DNA of 64,000 nt from Apostichopus japonicus (Eukaryota; Echinodermata; Holothuroidea; Aspidochirotida; Stichopodidae): the NCBI RefSeq assembly GCF_037975245.1, contig NC_092572.1:23108489-23172488 (forward strand), written 5' to 3'. Positions 44,931-57,649 of this stretch are shown here, in pieces. How positions within the stretch are numbered: the stretch's first letter is position 1; each line of letters begins with the position of its first letter. Under the pieces are notes generated by a model, which saw nothing but the letters and a program-made list of their open reading frames with translations, made no database searches and had not been told where the DNA came from. A program made the translations under genes and the position numbers.

Positions 44931-47900
44931 ATTATGTAAGGACCACAATGTGCAATATATTACATGTTCCACTGCACTGTGTTTGATTCGCAAACTACTT
45001 ACTTACAATACAGTACCGTGCTATCCAATGACTGTACTACAAGTGCTAGAGGTTCCACTGTAATGCACTGTATTGTATGTTTGTGGCAGCCCTGGATATC
45101 ATACAGTAGTAACTGACTTGTAACTTAGATATATCAAAGAACTTTGGGTTCTACGATAAAAGCAAACCACAAAGATTGAAAATAACAGCATGGGAGAAAT
45201 TATGGAGAAAATACAATCACATTAACAGCACTGGTAATTTTAAATCAACTGAATCCGCCCAAAAAAAGGAGGGAAAAAACAAGGAGACAAATTGTGGAAC
45301 AAAGATCTGAGGTCGAAAGAAACGGGGATGTTATGCTCGCCTCCTCCTCATGTTAGGCAGCCTTTAAACAAATCAAAAAATGTTTCTGCTACTTAAACCA
45401 AGACATCTCTCATCAGTTTGAAGCCTCTAATCCATTTAGTTCTCCCCCCCCCCCCCCCTTTTCGATGGAGATCTAGGAACACATTCTTTATTTTGTATCT
45501 AGCCTGGTGTCCTGATCCATTCCCCACCAGAAGGACACAAGTTGGTACCTGAACCTCCATCCAATCAAATCCGCTTTCATATGAACTTGTAAGCAATGAG
45601 TCATTCGGGAACAGGCAACAAAGAAAGCCATTGTGGCAGTAACATTCCATGGATTCCAACATGTTTACCTTATCAGTGGTAATGACAGATTTAAATCATC
45701 CATGAGTCCAGTTAATGTGTATTATAAATAAAGCTGAAGTTTATCAGGAGGAACTGAAGTAGAGATCTCTATTAGTTAACACATACAGTACTGTAACCTA
45801 TGAAGAGAGAGCATGAGGTGGGGCATGACGCTCCAGCAATTAAGAGTATTGGTGGAAACATTACAACCTATTTATGCAATTACTTGTGGTCAATAAATCT
45901 TTAGGTTTAAGTACTACAGTCGCACATCCGTGCCAGGGGTGCTAGACTTCTGCTTTTATGTGGGGCCAATACTATTCTTGGGAAGGGGGGAGGGGGTTGG
46001 GGGGAAAGGCATGACCTACTTTCTTAAGGAAAAATTCTTACCATTATATGTTGGGGTTTGACAGATCTGTATGCCCCTCCTCCTCTTCGACAGCTGCTTC
46101 CACGCACAAAACTTGAAGAGAAATTAATTGGTGACATTTAGCATCAGTCACAGTCTATATTAATATGATGTAAAATGGTACTCATCTATCTCCCCCTCTC
46201 CTTGTCATCTGATGGAGGTGAAAGGTCGTCGTTCGTGGATATTATATACTGTTCCCAATTAGAGTTTACATCTGTATGCAAAGTTGTAAGTTACGTTTTT
46301 ATCAGGCTACAAAGAATGCGACCGAAATATATATAACAGACATTCATAACCATGAAGGTTAAACATGTTTCTATTACCTCAGCTATTTTACATATAATGT
46401 ACAGTTATGTACCCATATCAGTGGGTAACATAACCTAATGTTCCCTGCAGTAATATTACTAAAGAAAACCACCTTCTAGATCTGTCTTCTTCTTTTTTTG
46501 GCCTTTTTTTTCCTTTTAAAAAAACCTTTTTTCAACGAAAAGTTTGAAACGTGGATTGAAATTGCAGTCTCCATACTGTAGGTCTTGCATGTGAGATCGT
46601 CTCTTCTGGGAGATCGAAGGATGGAAGAAGCTAAGTGAAGCTTGCTCAACTTCTGTACAGTACTTGGATGAGTCAGGACTTTCAACTTCATCCATGAACC
46701 TCAAAACTGAAAGTTAAAAGAGATGCTGCAAGCATTTTGACTAAATCTGGTTTCAAAAGGACTCAAAGACTGTTACATTGAGCAGGCAGGGTAGCAAAGG
46801 CATTAACATACATTGCATAATAAACCCTCTTTAATACCTCTTAGAATTTAAGGTTCTTTTCCAGGAGTATCTTTAGGATACTTACTTTAAATAGTCAATC
46901 TTGCATGTTTTGCCCCTTTGTTAAATGTCCTGTGACTCACACAAGAGGCTTACAGTATTATTAAACTGTACAGATGAGGTTGGATTGAGATGAGAGTTAA
47001 TTCAGGTCTAGCTTTATAGCTGGAAATCTAATGATTCCCCTGCTTTGATCAATCTCTCTAGGATTTGCCTGGTTTAGGTAGACTTAGCATGCCAGATCGC
47101 ATTAGGGTTATCATATCTGTAAAGATGGGTTAGATCTTCAATTGTCCTCAACATTCAATGGCTGCGAGAAATAAAATAAAATTTTCCCCCGCAGCAAAAT
47201 GTATGAATCGCCTAAATTTGGACAACTAGACCTGTATCAGCAGGCAGCAAGTATGGTGACCAGTTCGCTAAATCCCTTTCTAGCCAAAAAATTGTTTAAA
47301 ATTTCATAATAAATTCTTATTGGTTATGACATCAAGTGTACATGCATTAAAAAGTTGGAAATTTCAAAAATATTAAAATTATGCAAAAATTGAAATAATA
47401 ATCCACAATTCGTCAAAGCGATTTTCCTAAAGTATATATAAATATAGAGAGATGATTGGTTGAGGAATGAGGTAGGAATTTAATCAAGTTTTTACATTCC
47501 CTTAAATTTATTAGTATAATAGATTTACAGTGCTATATAAGCATAACAAAGTACTGAAATATTATAGTTACAGTACGTGCTTAATTAATTCATATGCATA
47601 GAAAGCGGGGCGTTTTGACATGGGCTGAGCCTGTTTTCACATACATTCAAGAGTTACAAAGTTTGAACTTGCACCACTCCCACTGTACAGATCTAGATAC
47701 CATCCACTATAATGATAACCGATATGTATGTAAAACCCTTAGCTATTGACAGTTGCCAACGCAGATCTCGTTCTGTGTACATCTGTGCATTAGTGAGGGT
47801 TGCACGTTGGTACAGTAGGATTCTTGTGAATACTCGTGCAAGCTTCGCCCCCCGATGGCAAGATAAAAGAATCTAGATAACTTGACAGCCCCGGCAAGTT

Positions 47901-48512
47901 TGTAAACAGATAATGATTCTAAAAAGAACGGTAGTACCTACAATGAGATTGTTTTAATCGGCGCCAAAAGTTAAGAATTCTAATGTAAAAAATGGGGTGT
48001 CTTTGATATAATGGTCCCAGATGGTATTAAATGTAAACAAGTGACTCATATATACAGGAAGGAAGACTTCAGCTTTTCTGTGTACATCACATTTTACCCT
48101 TCACACTCTCCCCTGCCCCAGCCCAACCCAATCCCACCCCAACCCCCTCCCCCTGTTCTCATCCATTACCCAACCTCTACTTGTGAGCAGTGCAGTTTTA
48201 TAATTTAATTAGCTTCAATATATTCTCCATATTGCTGAGATGTCTTTTATAATTCATTAGCATGTAAAGTTTCTTCCATTCAGGTAATAAAGATAATTTA
48301 ATTAAAAAAAAAATATACATGGAAAATTGCCAATTCGGTGGTGAAAACACAATTAGTTCTACTAACTTTGATCATTGGACATTTTTATTGTGATTAAATA
48401 TTCTGTTGCTTTGGTGGAAAAAAAATAGAAATTATGAAGTAGTCATCTTGATGTTGTTAACTACTTTTAAGATTGGGAGCTAGAAAGTGCTTATAAGATG
48501 ACCTTTATCTGA

Positions 48513-48560
48513 CCTTCTAGCATATCACATTCTAGCATATCACATTCTAGCATATCAACT
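48513..48560. repeat. Three copies of a 15-bp unit (ttctagcatatcaca)
   Basis: Two exact and one final shortened copy in direct tandem. Confidence 0.9.
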
Positions 48561-49772
48561 AGCAGATTAATAAATTGCCGTCAGTGATTTTATATCCATT
48601 AGAGCTCTGTACAGTGTTAAGTTCCTTTCACATTAATAGACGCTGCTGCAACACGATAAAACATGTTGAAATCATTTTATTACTTTGAATCTTTCACACT
48701 AAGCCTTTAATTGATCCATGCATTATTACTGTCCCATGTTCATCATGAATGGGTTGGGTATATATACATGTTAAATAAATCAACACCAAAAGTCCCAAGT
48801 CTCTGAGGTTATATTGCATAATATGTTTGTCTGTTTGAATGATGCTAATTGGTACAGGTCTATGTAGCAGTACAGTAGTAATATATGGAGTTTCAACCTT
48901 GTTGTGTAAATCCCACCTGCACTTTATACTTACAAGTGTTAAGGTGTGTTTGCATAAGATCTGTTGTGTGCTATCCTCCACACTAAAAGTTATCATATGC
49001 ACATTACCTCATCCAGTCAACAATCTACTGCTATCAAGATCTCAAATTTCGGTTAAGTTTTGGCTCCATTTCTCTCCTTCTTCAACTCAAATTCAAATTT
49101 CAAACTGTGTTGACGTCGCACACCTTTCCTCAACCAGCTTTGTTCTCGCTTTGATTAAAAGATTGCCAAAGGGCAAATACATACATAGGAGCTCTCTCTT
49201 TTGAAACTAAAACCACATGTTGCTATTTCTGGGTCATTTAAAACAAAATTTTGAAAAAAAATGTCTGGTCTTTTTTAAACTTGTTTGGGGATAACTTTCC
49301 CATTAAGTCAGTTTTGTGTTTTTCTTTCTTTGTCTTAAACATGAACTTGCCTGTTCTGGTTCATGTATGTCTGAGGTAATCCATCTGGACTCTTCTGTAG
49401 GGGATTGGGGACACTATATATCTACTGTACAGTGTTAATAATGTTTAATGGTACTACTGTTGACCCGCAGTGATGTATTGATCATATATGGTTACTGGCA
49501 TCCAGGCATGTACAGTACAGTAACTGGTAGGCTTCAATCTGGCTAATAACTCAAATCTACATCAGGGTTAAGACTCCTCCTTGAAAGTTTGAGTAGCTGA
49601 TCAATTCAGAGTTGAGTAGCCACTCCTGCTTTTATTGAAATCAAAATTAAATTTTCTCTAAAAGCAGCTTTTTTTGGGGTTTCTTTTTTCGAGTTGAAAA
49701 TGTCCACAGTAAAATCTTACAACAAAAGTTACTGATTAGTTTGTTAGGCAGGTGCCATATCAAGTTTAAGTG

Positions 49773-49833
49773 TTCAAAGCCAAAGTTGAAAATTTTGAAC
49801 TTTGAAAGCCAAAGTTGAAAATTTTGAACTTTG
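49773..49833. repeat. Two tandem copies of a 30-bp unit
   Basis: aaagccaaagttgaaaattt followed by tgaactttg occurs twice head to tail. The unit also contains an imperfect palindrome (gttgaaaattttgaac). Confidence 0.88.
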
Positions 49834-50145
49834 TAATTTAAGTGTGTTTTATATATTTATACAACCATGTACTGTAGGATAAGTGTCTTCCTGATGAAAT
49901 GTTGAGGATTTCATGAATTTCACCCAATCACATAATTTGGTGGAAAAATCTAGAAGGAATTCGTAGTTTGGTTGATTACAATCCTTTTTTTCAAGAAATA
50001 CTCATATGTTTGGAACTCAGAGAGCTACTTTTAATCCTAAGAAATAGTAATAACAGTATTTGTTTTGTAAATTCATTATCTTTTTTCAAGTGTTGATCAA
50101 ATGTTCAAATAGTATCAAACTAATCAAAACATTTCTTGAAGTTAA

Positions 50146-50170
50146 CAACAATAACAACAACAACAACAAA
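50146..50170. repeat. (CAA)n microsatellite
   Basis: acaacaataacaacaacaac followed by aacaaaaaa. Confidence 0.9.
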
Positions 50171-50636
50171 AAATTCAAATTGATCAAGAAAAGGGTAATT
50201 AATCTTCACAATTTCTCATTCATTAATATTGAATTTATGCAAGAAATATGAAGATTGGTGACTTGTTGAAAACGAAGAGAAAATCAATTTCTTGGTTAAA
50301 TTTTGCAAAATATGAATAAAATACTATACCACACATGATATACCCTGCCTGGATGTCATTAAGAGCATGTGCAGCTCTTTGGAATAACCTGTTCATGCTA
50401 CTGTTGGTGCAGGGAGCTGCCAACAGCCTAAGCTAAAGAACAAAACTCATAAAGGTGATGATAATTTTAATCTCTAGATTGTTTTGGTGTTTGACCTTGA
50501 CAAGGTGTGTGACCCCTGAGGCCTAAAAGCATTCCCTACTCTGGATTGACATCTGTAATGAATCTTACTGTCTGCCTTGAGGTGGTTTCCGCGGTTACTA
50601 ACTGCTTTCATTGCAGGTCATGTAGAGTTGGATTGC

Positions 50637-50772
50637 ATGAACTCTCCAGGTTGCCTGTGTGGCTAGCGACAGTATTTGTGAGTTGCTGTTTGAACTCTTC
50701 AGGTTACCTGTGTGGCTAGCTACTGTACAGTACCTGTGAGTTGCTGTATGAACTCTTCAGGTTGCCTGTGTG
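50637..50772. repeat. Two and a half tandem units of about 60 bp
   Basis: Unit atgaactcttcaggttgcct, then gtgtggctagc and gtgagttgctg; the middle unit carries an inserted gtacagtac. Confidence 0.85.
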
Positions 50773-53096
50773 TATTACAGCTTTTTACGAAACTCTATTT
50801 AACAGAAGTTGACAAAGTTTCATTTTCGAAATAACTCACTTTTGGCAATGTATGAAAACCAAAGCAAACTTCAAAAGCTTAAGATAGACTTTGTTTTGAT
50901 GCCTGTCTTTCTGTTCTATATCATGTGCTTGTATTACCTCTGTAGTACTGATAACATCTCCCAATCCAAGACCATCACACTGCAGGTATTTTTAAGTGGT
51001 ACTTGAGCAGCCCTGTGATTGGTTAGGATTACCAGCCAGTGTGACATGTCAGGTTTACTACAATCACTGAGGATTTAAGCTACACTGTCAAATAGATGTT
51101 GTGAAGGGTCATCAACACACTACTGTACAGTATATCTCTCATAATATCACTCCAATCTCTTCCCATTCTAAGGAGGGTAATGTCACCAGTACACCTCTCT
51201 TAAGCCTAGGGGTGCTGCCTTTTAATAGGTGTTGGTGACTCACTACTTGAGCATGATGGTTGAGAACGGTGGAGAATTGACAGGGCTAAAAAGACAATGG
51301 AGGAGAACACACTATTGCCTACAGCTTAGGCCTTTAATTAAGTACAGTTACGAACTATACTTTCAAATTTCTAACCTAGCAATGAGCTAATGGTGACCAA
51401 TTTAAAGACCTCAAAATATGCTAACATTTAAGTTAGGTAATATGTTGCATGTATCAAAGTGCTGTGTATTCTTTGTAGAGTACCATCAGGGAACTGCTAG
51501 ATATAATAGCAGATCTCGGGTACAGCCACATGTATGTTGTTTTGAGAAAATAATAAATAAACAGTAATGTCAGATAGACAAGAAAGATTCATAGCAAAGG
51601 GGGAGGGGCTGGGGGGGGGGGAGGTGGAAACCAGAATGTTCCATCAGGGATAATAACATTGTGAATCTTTGTAAATCTGACTCTATTGTCTCCTTGTGAG
51701 ATTTGAACAAACAAAAGATGAATTTACTGCAAGTAAAAACAAAGAGAAATTTAAAGAAAAAGAGACTCCATATGGTCATGATTCAGCAATAGTATTTTGT
51801 ACATGTTCCAGCTTTAGTCATTAATGTCAATATTTCTTTTCAACATCGCATTCTCTGTGAGATTCTTGTAGAGTTGAACCTTTTATTACAGATTCACACA
51901 TTGTACTGTTTGTTACTTTACCTAAGGTCCTGGGGTATTGGGTGTGAATTGTGAACTGTCATGTTTAATGACTATTTTTGTCTCTACTGTAAGAGGGGGT
52001 CAAAGGTTGACTTATTCCTGTATGTACGGGTCAAAGGTTGAAGACTTATAATTCCTGTATGTATGAATTGCTTCATTATTATTGTGTTTATATATCAGGG
52101 TAGGTATTAACTTACTGTTCACCATACAGTACATGTCTGTATAAAATGAAAACCTTAATCTTGCAGTTCTATCTAATCAGTCACGGATGTTAATCCCCAT
52201 CCTTCCCCACCGGCCCATATCACCCCTGAGTGAGTGAGGGAGGGGGAGGGATGGGTGGAAGATGTGGAAAGTTGACACTTGAGTTGTGTGTCTGTAGTGT
52301 GGTATCTCTAGTTACAAGTAGAACAGGGTGCAGGAGGGGGTGTAATGGTTGACTGTTTCACTTTGTAACCAATATCTCTACTGAGAGGACCAAGGTGAAG
52401 GGATACAGTATATCTATACATATACTGTTTATTTATTAATTTACTATGTCCTTGTACCTGTGCAGTGCTATTTTTAGTGTGAGTGAAAAGAGGACCAGCT
52501 AGGGGGGCATATAAAGGGATGACAGGACCAGTATCTTTAATGAATATCTAAAGTTAACCAGCAAGGGAGATCGAAATATAATGGATTAGTTGTTTAATGG
52601 TGTAATAAATATCTCTAAATGTAGGAGTGTGTGGGAGCTGTACCCCTGGTACTCGTAAATACTGTACAAGACTTTAGTTTCTTGTACTAGTAAGTACTGT
52701 AGGGTATGTCATTGCACCTAGCATATGTATTCCCCTAATCTACTGTAACACTCAGATACAGTAGTTAGCATACAGTGTGTACTGTATATATTGCAGTACA
52801 CATTTGTACAGAGGTTCCAGTGTGTCTAGTCATGTAGTAAGTTTGTACCATCATGATTCACACTTGACCCTGTGTCTACACGCTGTGCACAGTTGATCCA
52901 AAAAGTACAAAAAAATGTTACCGGTGAACTTCATACAGTTAATATTCATTATATCTGGAGACCCATATTCTTGTTTACTTGTTTTCAGCGTACATATATA
53001 TCTATAGGTTAGTGTTTTATACTGGTAGTTGGATGTTTTGCATTTGTCTAGGAGGCAAGCAAAACACTGAGTCTGAAATATAATACTATATTGTGA

Positions 53097-53175
53097 CTTC
53101 ACACATGAATGAATTTATAATATATACATCTCACAATATTTGGACTTCACACATGAATGAATTTATAATATACAA
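53097..53175. repeat. Two tandem copies of a 47-bp unit
   Basis: cttcacacatgaatgaattt followed by ataatata occurs at about 53098 and 53144 with similar spacers. Confidence 0.88.
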
Positions 53176-53885
53176 ACAACAACTATATATCTTGCCTACT
53201 GTATACCGTACACAATTTCACATTTAGGGTTTGTGACAAACATCCCTTATTAACAGTGTGTTACATGTTTGTAAATGTGTTATAGGGCCTATTGATACCG
53301 CAGAAGTCACATGACATGTGAAAACATCCAGATATTCTGGAGAAAGCTGACCAATCAGATGATAGCATTTTTAGAGTACCAACGCTCTGCTATTATTTGG
53401 GTTTAGTGACCCCAAGCAGTTGATTACTATCACTTTAAACTTTATTTACTGAACCTTGGAGTTCAGTAGGTATGATATAACTGAGTAGCAGAATACACAT
53501 GGGAGATGTTTTAGGACAACTCTTTGAGGTTCCTGACAGTTGTTGTGATTCGAATTACTTTTTGTTGAGAATATGAACCAATCACATTGTAGTATTCGGA
53601 GAGTCAGGGATTATCAATGAGTGAGTTATAACCCCTGAGCAGATAGTTAAATCTCAGATCAATGGTCTTCCTCCAGGAAGCAAATCCCTGGCTGATGTGA
53701 CAGTTTCAAGTGTTTATAAGTTTATAATATTAATGGCTGGCCTGCCTGTGATGATAAGAGACTAAAACCTTCTAGGTTATTCCTGTGTGAAAGTTGTCCC
53801 ATATTACAGTACATCAGCTGATGATGTAAAAACTGTAATACTGTTTGAAGCTATGATAGGAGTGGTGAATATCTATCTACCTTAA

Positions 53886-54498
53886 AGCAGCATTTTGCGT
53901 TGGGTCGCTTTTTTCCACTTTTTTAACATGTGCATCGATTTTTTTACATGTATCAATCATAAAACAGCTAAGATACCATCCAAGTTTCACCCTGCCAAGA
54001 GCGTTAATTAGCGAGTAATTAACGATTTATGTCGATAAATGAGAAGAGTGTCCTCGACAAATTTCACAGTTAAAATTAATCGCATACAATTCCGCTAAAA
54101 CCCAGTAGTTTGAATTCAACCAATCAGAGATGCAGGTTTAGTTATGAGCCGTTGCTAAAAATAGATTCAAGACTTCGTGTTGGTTGTACCAGGGAGTTGT
54201 TATGCAACTCCCTGGTACAACTGCCATATAGACTGTACACAAATCAAGCGTGGTGTTATATTACGTATCTGTCAATGACGTTCGTAGTGTTTAAATATTC
54301 ATATTATGGGCGAGGTTTATTGGGTTCCCAACGGAAAATATCTTGGAGAACAACAAAGTTGAAAGTTGCAAATTTTTCGACTTTTATGCCACCATTTGAA
54401 GTAAAATATAAATAGATTAGCTAGTTATGTATGTCGTTATGGCAAAGTGGAATCAGTGAGGTTGAGAAAAATCATAGAAAAGGACGCAAAATGCTGCT
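53886..54498. mobile_element. TTAA-target MITE, 613 bp
   Basis: Perfect 15-bp inverted termini AGCAGCATTTTGCGT, each abutting TTAA (53882-53885 and 54499-54502), so 19 bp match including the target. Contains a near-perfect hairpin at about 54187-54222 (accagggagttg / caactccctggt). TTAA target duplication suggests piggyBac or Kolobok. The open frame at 54110-54415 crosses the hairpin and is not considered coding. Confidence 0.85.
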
Positions 54499-54502
54499 TT
54501 AA

Positions 54503-57140
54503 TATGTGCTTATATGTAACACAGTATATCCTAAGAGAGACAGGAAAATTGAGCAAGAGGAGGAGGTGAATGAGAAATAAGGAGAGATGTACAGTAGATG
54601 GAGAAGGTGAGGGGGAAAAGGGGAGGAGTAGGAGGAGTAACATGTTACATGTCATTGAATATTCATAGATGAAAATTAACATATGATGTAACAACTTTTC
54701 CAAACGAAAATTAAATATTGAAAGTTAATCTGACTTTTAAATCTTTTAAAGCACATTAAACTTTGCCTGTTTCAAATTTGTTCAGAATTTCCCAGTCGGC
54801 TGTCCATTTTATCATTCAAAATAAAGGAAACGAACTTGCAACTGTTTTCAGAATTGAATTGAAGCTTACTGGATGCTTAGATAGCAAGTTATGTTTCCTA
54901 TTTAATTGTAAACATAAATATATACTTGTTTTTATATTGTTTTTCATGATTTTTTAACAATATATATATTGTTTTTAATGACAGTGAATTCATAATTTGG
55001 AGGGCCTAATTTACTCAACGACAAAACATGGAAGGAATACCCACATACACATCTTACTTATCATCAAGAAATAACAGATCCATATCATTGCAAGAGCATC
55101 TCTCTATAAAATAATGACTTCAAGGATATGTTGGTGTGTATGGACTTTTTGCTGGTATTCTTACTTTCCAAATAGTATAAAAGCTGGATGGAAGGGTTCT
55201 ACCAGCATATGGGTGTGTTCTATCATAATTCACCTAATAGTCACTGAAATAATACACCAACATGCATGTATTTATCTTTCATCACCTACAGCAAATGTCT
55301 AATAAGGGAATGGTGTTGTTATTTCTTATGTTTCAGAGAGAGAGAGAGAGAGAGACAGGTTAAGAAGCTGACCTTAGGAACGACCTCGGAATTTGTTTAG
55401 GTTGCTGGTGAAAAGTGATGATAGGTTGTTGATCACTCAATAAATAATCTTATATATGATATTTTCACTGGAGATGATGAGAATAATTTAATTTCCATAT
55501 TGATTGGTATAATGTGACATAATTTTCATTTCTTACACATCTATCGAGAGTGTTCCGTCACAAGAAAATCTGTCATTTCTTGGACAGATGTAACAAGAAA
55601 CCTGGACAATATTTTGATCATTTAATTTTAGAATTTGCTGGTCAATAAATGTCATCCTCTGCTTACCTTTGTGTCCAGTCAATTGCAAGCTCAATATTAG
55701 CTTGGGGGGCGGCTGGGGGGGCTGGTGGGGGAGGTTGTGATCTCACCTGGTGTGGGGGGGTAAGGGGTTTGGGGGCCATGGTCATCTGTTAAACAACACA
55801 ATGTCAATCAACCCACCATTAAATTAAAATAAAATGCCATGTTTAATTTGTAGAAGGGTTTTAATTTGTTGCTAATCAGTGTTCCCAGTCAATTTGTTTC
55901 AATGTCAGATGATAGCATGGGTTAAGAAAGTTGGATTGCAATCATGCAATTTTTATTCCTTCCTCTGAAACAGTGAGGCAGTGATGTCGGCAATATTTTT
56001 GCGAGGCGGTCGCAGGGAACAGAGAGGTGGCCGCCTCACACAATGAATACCAGCCTGGGAAACCCTGCTCTTTTCACTTTCTGTGCCTTTCCTTTTTCCA
56101 ACATTTTTTTCTTCTTTCATTTTTCGCACTTTTCCTTTTCTCTCTGCTTATTTTCCTCTATTCAAACATGTTTTGAACATGAAGTCTAAAATTTCCAAGA
56201 TTTTCTTTCTTTTTACATGTCATTAGTTTTTGACATGACAACTTCATAAGTTGATACCAGAAAATACAGTGTGGCAAAGATTATCAAATATCTCTGTTTT
56301 TGTCACTGAATAAGCAGACCAGACAGACATACAGTATTTGTGCTCCCATAATATGCTTGAAACAAAATGGCCATCATTGGTCAAATACGTCGGCTTTTGA
56401 ACATTACAAAGACTTACTGGTGGGCGATGTTTGTTCTTCCTGACGTTTGAGTGTGAAACTTTATACCCACCTGTTCTCCATCTGGGAACCATTTGGCACT
56501 TTACAACATCCAAGTAAAGTAGTTACAACTTTTGACATAAAATTTGGCTACATTTTAATAGCATCCTGTACATGATGAACTCATGTAGGAAAAATCAAAT
56601 ACTTTAAATCCCTCTTTCCCATTTACAGTATTTATCTGTTTATTTATGTATTTTTGCTGATTATGTTTAGGTGTTAAGGGAGGAAGTAAATAAGGAAAAT
56701 AGACATTTATTTGTGAACAGCTGAACTTTCCATTTACACTTGTTCCCTCTGTGTATAGACTTGCTTTCAATTTCAAATTGTCACTGTTATCATTTGTCTG
56801 TCTAACAGGGCAAGAACCTCCCCTTCCCCACTTTTGCCTATTCATTAATGATCAGTTAGCCACAAAGATATGTTGGAAAGTCAAATAATGGTCACCGAAT
56901 GTTCACACTTCTATGAACCTTTTACCTTTGCCATGCTTCACACAGCATTTGCCTTCTTCTTAATTCTTATTGTCTTATTTAACACAATTAAACACTTAAA
57001 AAATAATGTGGAGAATGAGAGCCTCACTCAGTCGATAAAGCAACTTTTGGACAGTTGTTTTATCCATAGCAGGCGATCATGTGAGGCTTGAAGGGTACAC
57101 CACTAGTAAATGCCCCTAAATATGCTTAGATTGTCAAATA
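54503..57140. other. No gene recognised
   Basis: Contains a (GA)n microsatellite at 55336-55356, a GGGG-rich stretch at 55703-55785 and a short inverted repeat gaggcggtcgc / gtggccgcctc at about 56012-56038. No exon supported. Confidence 0.35.
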
Positions 57141-57153
57141 ATATTCACCCATA

Positions 57154-57512
57154 CAGGCGCGTAGCCAGGGGGGGAAGGGGGGCAACTGCCCCCTTCCCGT
57201 TTAGCATATTTTGTGTATTTTTTATGATATCGCTAGTAATTACAAAATAAAAAATGCTTAGATGCAACTTACAAGGCCTGGGAAGTGTCATTTCCAGCGA
57301 TCTGGGAGGCATTTTCGGGCAAAATTTTCTTGTACGCTTCGCGTTAACCCATGGTCCTGGGAAGTGCCATTTCCAGCGATCTGGGAGGCATTTTCGGCCA
57401 AAATTTTCTTGTACGCTTCGAGCCAACCAGTGGCGCTATGCTTAGTTTGCCTACGATAGTATGCCTACAGGCTTTGCTCCTCCCTTGGCAAATTCCTCGC
57501 TACGCGCGCCTG
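57154..57512. mobile_element. hAT MITE, 359 bp, with an internal tandem repeat
   Basis: Termini CAGGCGCGTAGC and GCTACGCGCGCCTG (inverted) and a perfect 8-bp target duplication CACCCATA (57146-57153, 57513-57520), typical of hAT. Inside, an 83-bp unit (cctgggaagtg.catttccag, cgatctgggaggcattttcg) is repeated twice at about 57278-57423. Open frames here on both strands come from the repeat. Confidence 0.9.
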
Positions 57513-57574
57513 CACCCATATAATATTCACCCATATGCTCACATTTGGACAACATGTTAATAACTTAAATACCA

Positions 57575-57645
57575 CTTCTGACATAGACTTTTGGTGAAAG
57601 GCACTATATGAGAATAAATTATTATAATTATTATTGTTGTTGTTA
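57575..57645 (+). mobile_element. Probable LINE or SINE 3' tail remnant
   Basis: aaaggcactatatgagaata followed by aattattataattattatt closely resembles the tail of the LINE fragment at 31700-31737. Nothing recognisable precedes it, so only the extreme 3' end is left. Confidence 0.5.
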
Positions 57646-57649
57646 TTCC

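Larger units (their letters stand above)
44940..53880. other. Long non-coding stretch with small repeats
   Basis: No exon could be supported. Contains several pyrimidine- or purine-rich tracts (45446, 48100-48160, 51600-51625), many TACAGTA motifs and the small tandem repeats listed separately. Minus-strand frames at 45393-45662 and 46516-46704 have splice-like borders but no recognisable domain. Confidence 0.35.

Noticed and set aside
45393-45662. 89-codon minus-strand frame with several Cys residues
   Set aside because: The 3' part is a poly-C tract read as poly-Gly, and no known domain pattern could be recognised; not called.
46516-46704. Possible minus-strand exon with an upstream tttcag
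   Set aside because: No convincing donor, no recognisable domain and an overlapping frame of equal length; evidence too thin.
57145-57560. Four overlapping open frames on both strands
   Set aside because: All derive from the internal 83-bp repeat and G/C-rich ends of a hAT MITE.
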